DNA of 34,345 bases from an uncultured Eubacteriales bacterium. GTDB taxonomy: Bacteria > Bacillota > Clostridia > Lachnospirales > Anaerotignaceae. A program made the position numbers and the translations under genes. How positions within the stretch are numbered: position 1 is the first letter of the stretch; each line of letters begins with the position of its first letter. Location: the NCBI GenBank assembly GCA_900546215.1, contig URCD01000015.1, positions 1 to 34,345 on the forward strand, given 5' to 3'. This document shows positions 33,215 to 34,345 of this stretch, piece by piece. The notes beneath the pieces are model-generated. The model ran no database searches. It was not told the origin of the DNA and was given only the letters and a program-made list of their open reading frames with translations.

Positions 33215-34345
33215 TTAGTTTGCTGATGCCTGTGCATTCTGTTCCATAATCTCAGCTAAAGCCTGAACACGTGTCTCGTACTGAGCGGGTGAGAATGCTC
33301 TAGGGTCTGCCTGGTCGCCATCGAAGCTTACATAAGGTACGCCTGTTCTTTCCTTAACAAGCTCAGCTTCTTCAACATTAAGGAAGTCCATAAGTTTGCA
33401 GCTTCTGTTAAGATGGTATAAAGCACCATTACAATGTGTACTCTCAATTGCTGTACTGATGACGTCAACCTTGTTTGCAAGGTTTGTGTTTGAATACATC
33501 TTTGAGTATCCTTCTGCCATTCCTTCAAGGTCGCCAACTTCATAATGGATTGACCATGCACCGGGGTATGTAGAACCAACCATATTTGCTCCAAGAGCTT
33601 TAAGGGGTTTAGATGTAGCGCCAAGATAAGGCCATACTGCGATACCTTCCCATAATACACGGAAGTTTTCTTTTTCACCCTTGAATGTTGATGTTCCGTT
33701 CTTTACATGCTCTGAAAGTTCTTCATAAAGTCTGTTGAATGTAACTTCTGTGTCATGTTTTGATCTTGCACAAACGATAAGTCCCATGTAGTTGAACATA
33801 TCAAATCCGTTCATAGGTGAAGGAGTATGTGCGCACATAGCCATAGCTCTGTCCCAAGCTGCAACTGAACGCTGTGTCTGCTCCTGAACTTTTACGAATT
33901 TCTCATAGTCAAAAGGTTTGCCGCAAACATCTTCAAGCTGTTTGATGCAGTACTTGAACTGATCAACCATGTACTCTTTAGCATGTTTTGAAACCGGCAT
34001 AATGTGGTTGTAGGGAACATCGATTACTATGTAAGGGATATCAAGCTCTACTGCAAGGTTTTCATACCATTTAAGGAGTGTATTACAGATGTTGTTACAT
34101 GTGATTACAAGGTCGGGAAGGGGCATTCTGGGTGCAGGACAGTCTGCAAGAGCCTGAGGTGTAACGCCAGTTCTAGCTTCTTCTTTAAGGAGTTCCATGT
34201 AACCTAGGTTAACTCTTGAATAAGCGCAAAGGTCAACATCATAACCTTTACCTTCTGCTATATTAATAATTGTTTCAGCATATTTCTTTGCACTGATAGC
34301 TGCTGCATGGTTTTCAGGATAAAGCATAATTATATCCATAACCTC
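33215..34345 (-). CDS. lcdA: 2-hydroxyacyl-CoA dehydratase alpha subunit, N-terminus cut by window edge
   Basis: First subunit of the same dehydratase (HgdA/HadB/LcdA type). The frame is open to base 34345, with 376 codons visible. Family members begin about 45-50 residues before the segment seen here as EVMDIIMLYPENHAAA, so the ATG at 34339 is internal and the true start lies outside. Conserved segments include ITCNNICNTLLKWYENLA, SPMNGFDMFNYMGLIVCAR, HLNRSCKLMDFLN and FDGDQADPRAFSPAQYETR. Cysteines in ITCNNIC and NRSCKL are likely cluster ligands. The similarity to C. propionicum lactoyl-CoA dehydratase is high through the middle. An ATP-dependent activator protein is needed for catalysis; none is encoded after these two genes, so it must lie upstream or elsewhere. 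Confidence 0.92.
   Translation of the reverse strand, partial: EVMDIIMLYPENHAAAISAKKYAETIINIAEGKGYDVDLCAYSRVNLGYMELLKEEARTGVTPQALADCPAPRMPLPDLVITCNNICNTLLKWYENLAVELDIPYIVIDVPYNHIMPVSKHAKEYMVDQFKYCIKQLEDVCGKPFDYEKFVKVQEQTQRSVAAWDRAMAMCAHTPSPMNGFDMFNYMGLIVCARSKHDTEVTFNRLYEELSEHVKNGTSTFKGEKENFRVLWEGIAVWPYLGATSKPLKALGANMVGSTYPGAWSIHYEVGDLEGMAEGYSKMYSNTNLANKVDVISTAIESTHCNGALYHLNRSCKLMDFLNVEEAELVKERTGVPYVSFDGDQADPRAFSPAQYETRVQALAEIMEQNAQASAN

Noticed and set aside
1..34345. Mobile element, prophage, defence island or tRNA gene
   Set aside because: No transposase, integrase, phage structural gene, toxin-antitoxin pair, nuclease-helicase module, terminal repeat or tRNA cloverleaf was recognised on either strand.

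Overview
The window is a compact stretch of a low-to-mid GC Firmicutes chromosome, most likely an anaerobic member of Clostridia. The signs are strong AGGAGG-type ribosome binding sites, several TTG and GTG starts, gene orders shared with Bacillus and Clostridium, and at the right edge an oxygen-sensitive 2-hydroxyacyl-CoA dehydratase that closely resembles lactoyl-CoA dehydratase of Clostridium (Anaerotignum) propionicum. Every gene I can support lies on the minus strand, so transcription runs from high to low coordinates. I see no tRNA, rRNA, CRISPR array, insertion sequence or prophage, and no gene-free stretch above 300 bases.

Right to left in the direction of transcription: (1) 34345-32037 holds the two subunits of a lactoyl-CoA-dehydratase-type enzyme (the first cut by the window edge), closed by a strong terminator. 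(2) purB (31892-30459) and purA (30301-29027) are separate units, each with its own terminator; together they cover AMP synthesis from IMP plus the other adenylosuccinate lyase step. (3) 28914-28021 is an unrecognised membrane-anchored extracytoplasmic protein. (4) 27854-16996 is a nearly continuous 11 kb translation and RNA-metabolism cluster: rimP-nusA-ylxR-ylxQ-infB-rbfA-nrnA-truB-ribF, then rpsO from an internal promoter, then pnp behind a terminator and a long nested hairpin. (5) 16860-15514 is a MATE transporter with its own promoter. (6) 15346-5145 is a second housekeeping cluster: miaB-ricA(ymcA)-mutS-mutL-miaA-ynbB-dac (tRNA modification, Fe-S/RNA-processing regulator, mismatch repair, a PLP enzyme and a cell-wall carboxypeptidase). 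(7) 5020-2234 is a pair of fold-type II PLP enzymes whose substrates I cannot assign, separated by a hairpin. (8) 2083-1 is a metallo-beta-lactamase-fold hydrolase followed by a second MATE transporter that runs off the left edge.

Most of the window is ordinary core genome. The parts that deserve a second look are RNA-level: the nested pnp leader hairpin, the hairpin between the two PLP genes whose inner pairs form only in the minus-strand RNA, and the leader hairpins of the rimP operon and purB. At protein level they are the unassigned PLP pair, the Asn/Gln/Gly repeat tract in IF-2, the cysteine-rich tail of the RicA-like protein, the variant metal site in the MBL-fold hydrolase, and the dehydratase. 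I found no convincing new defence or mobile system.
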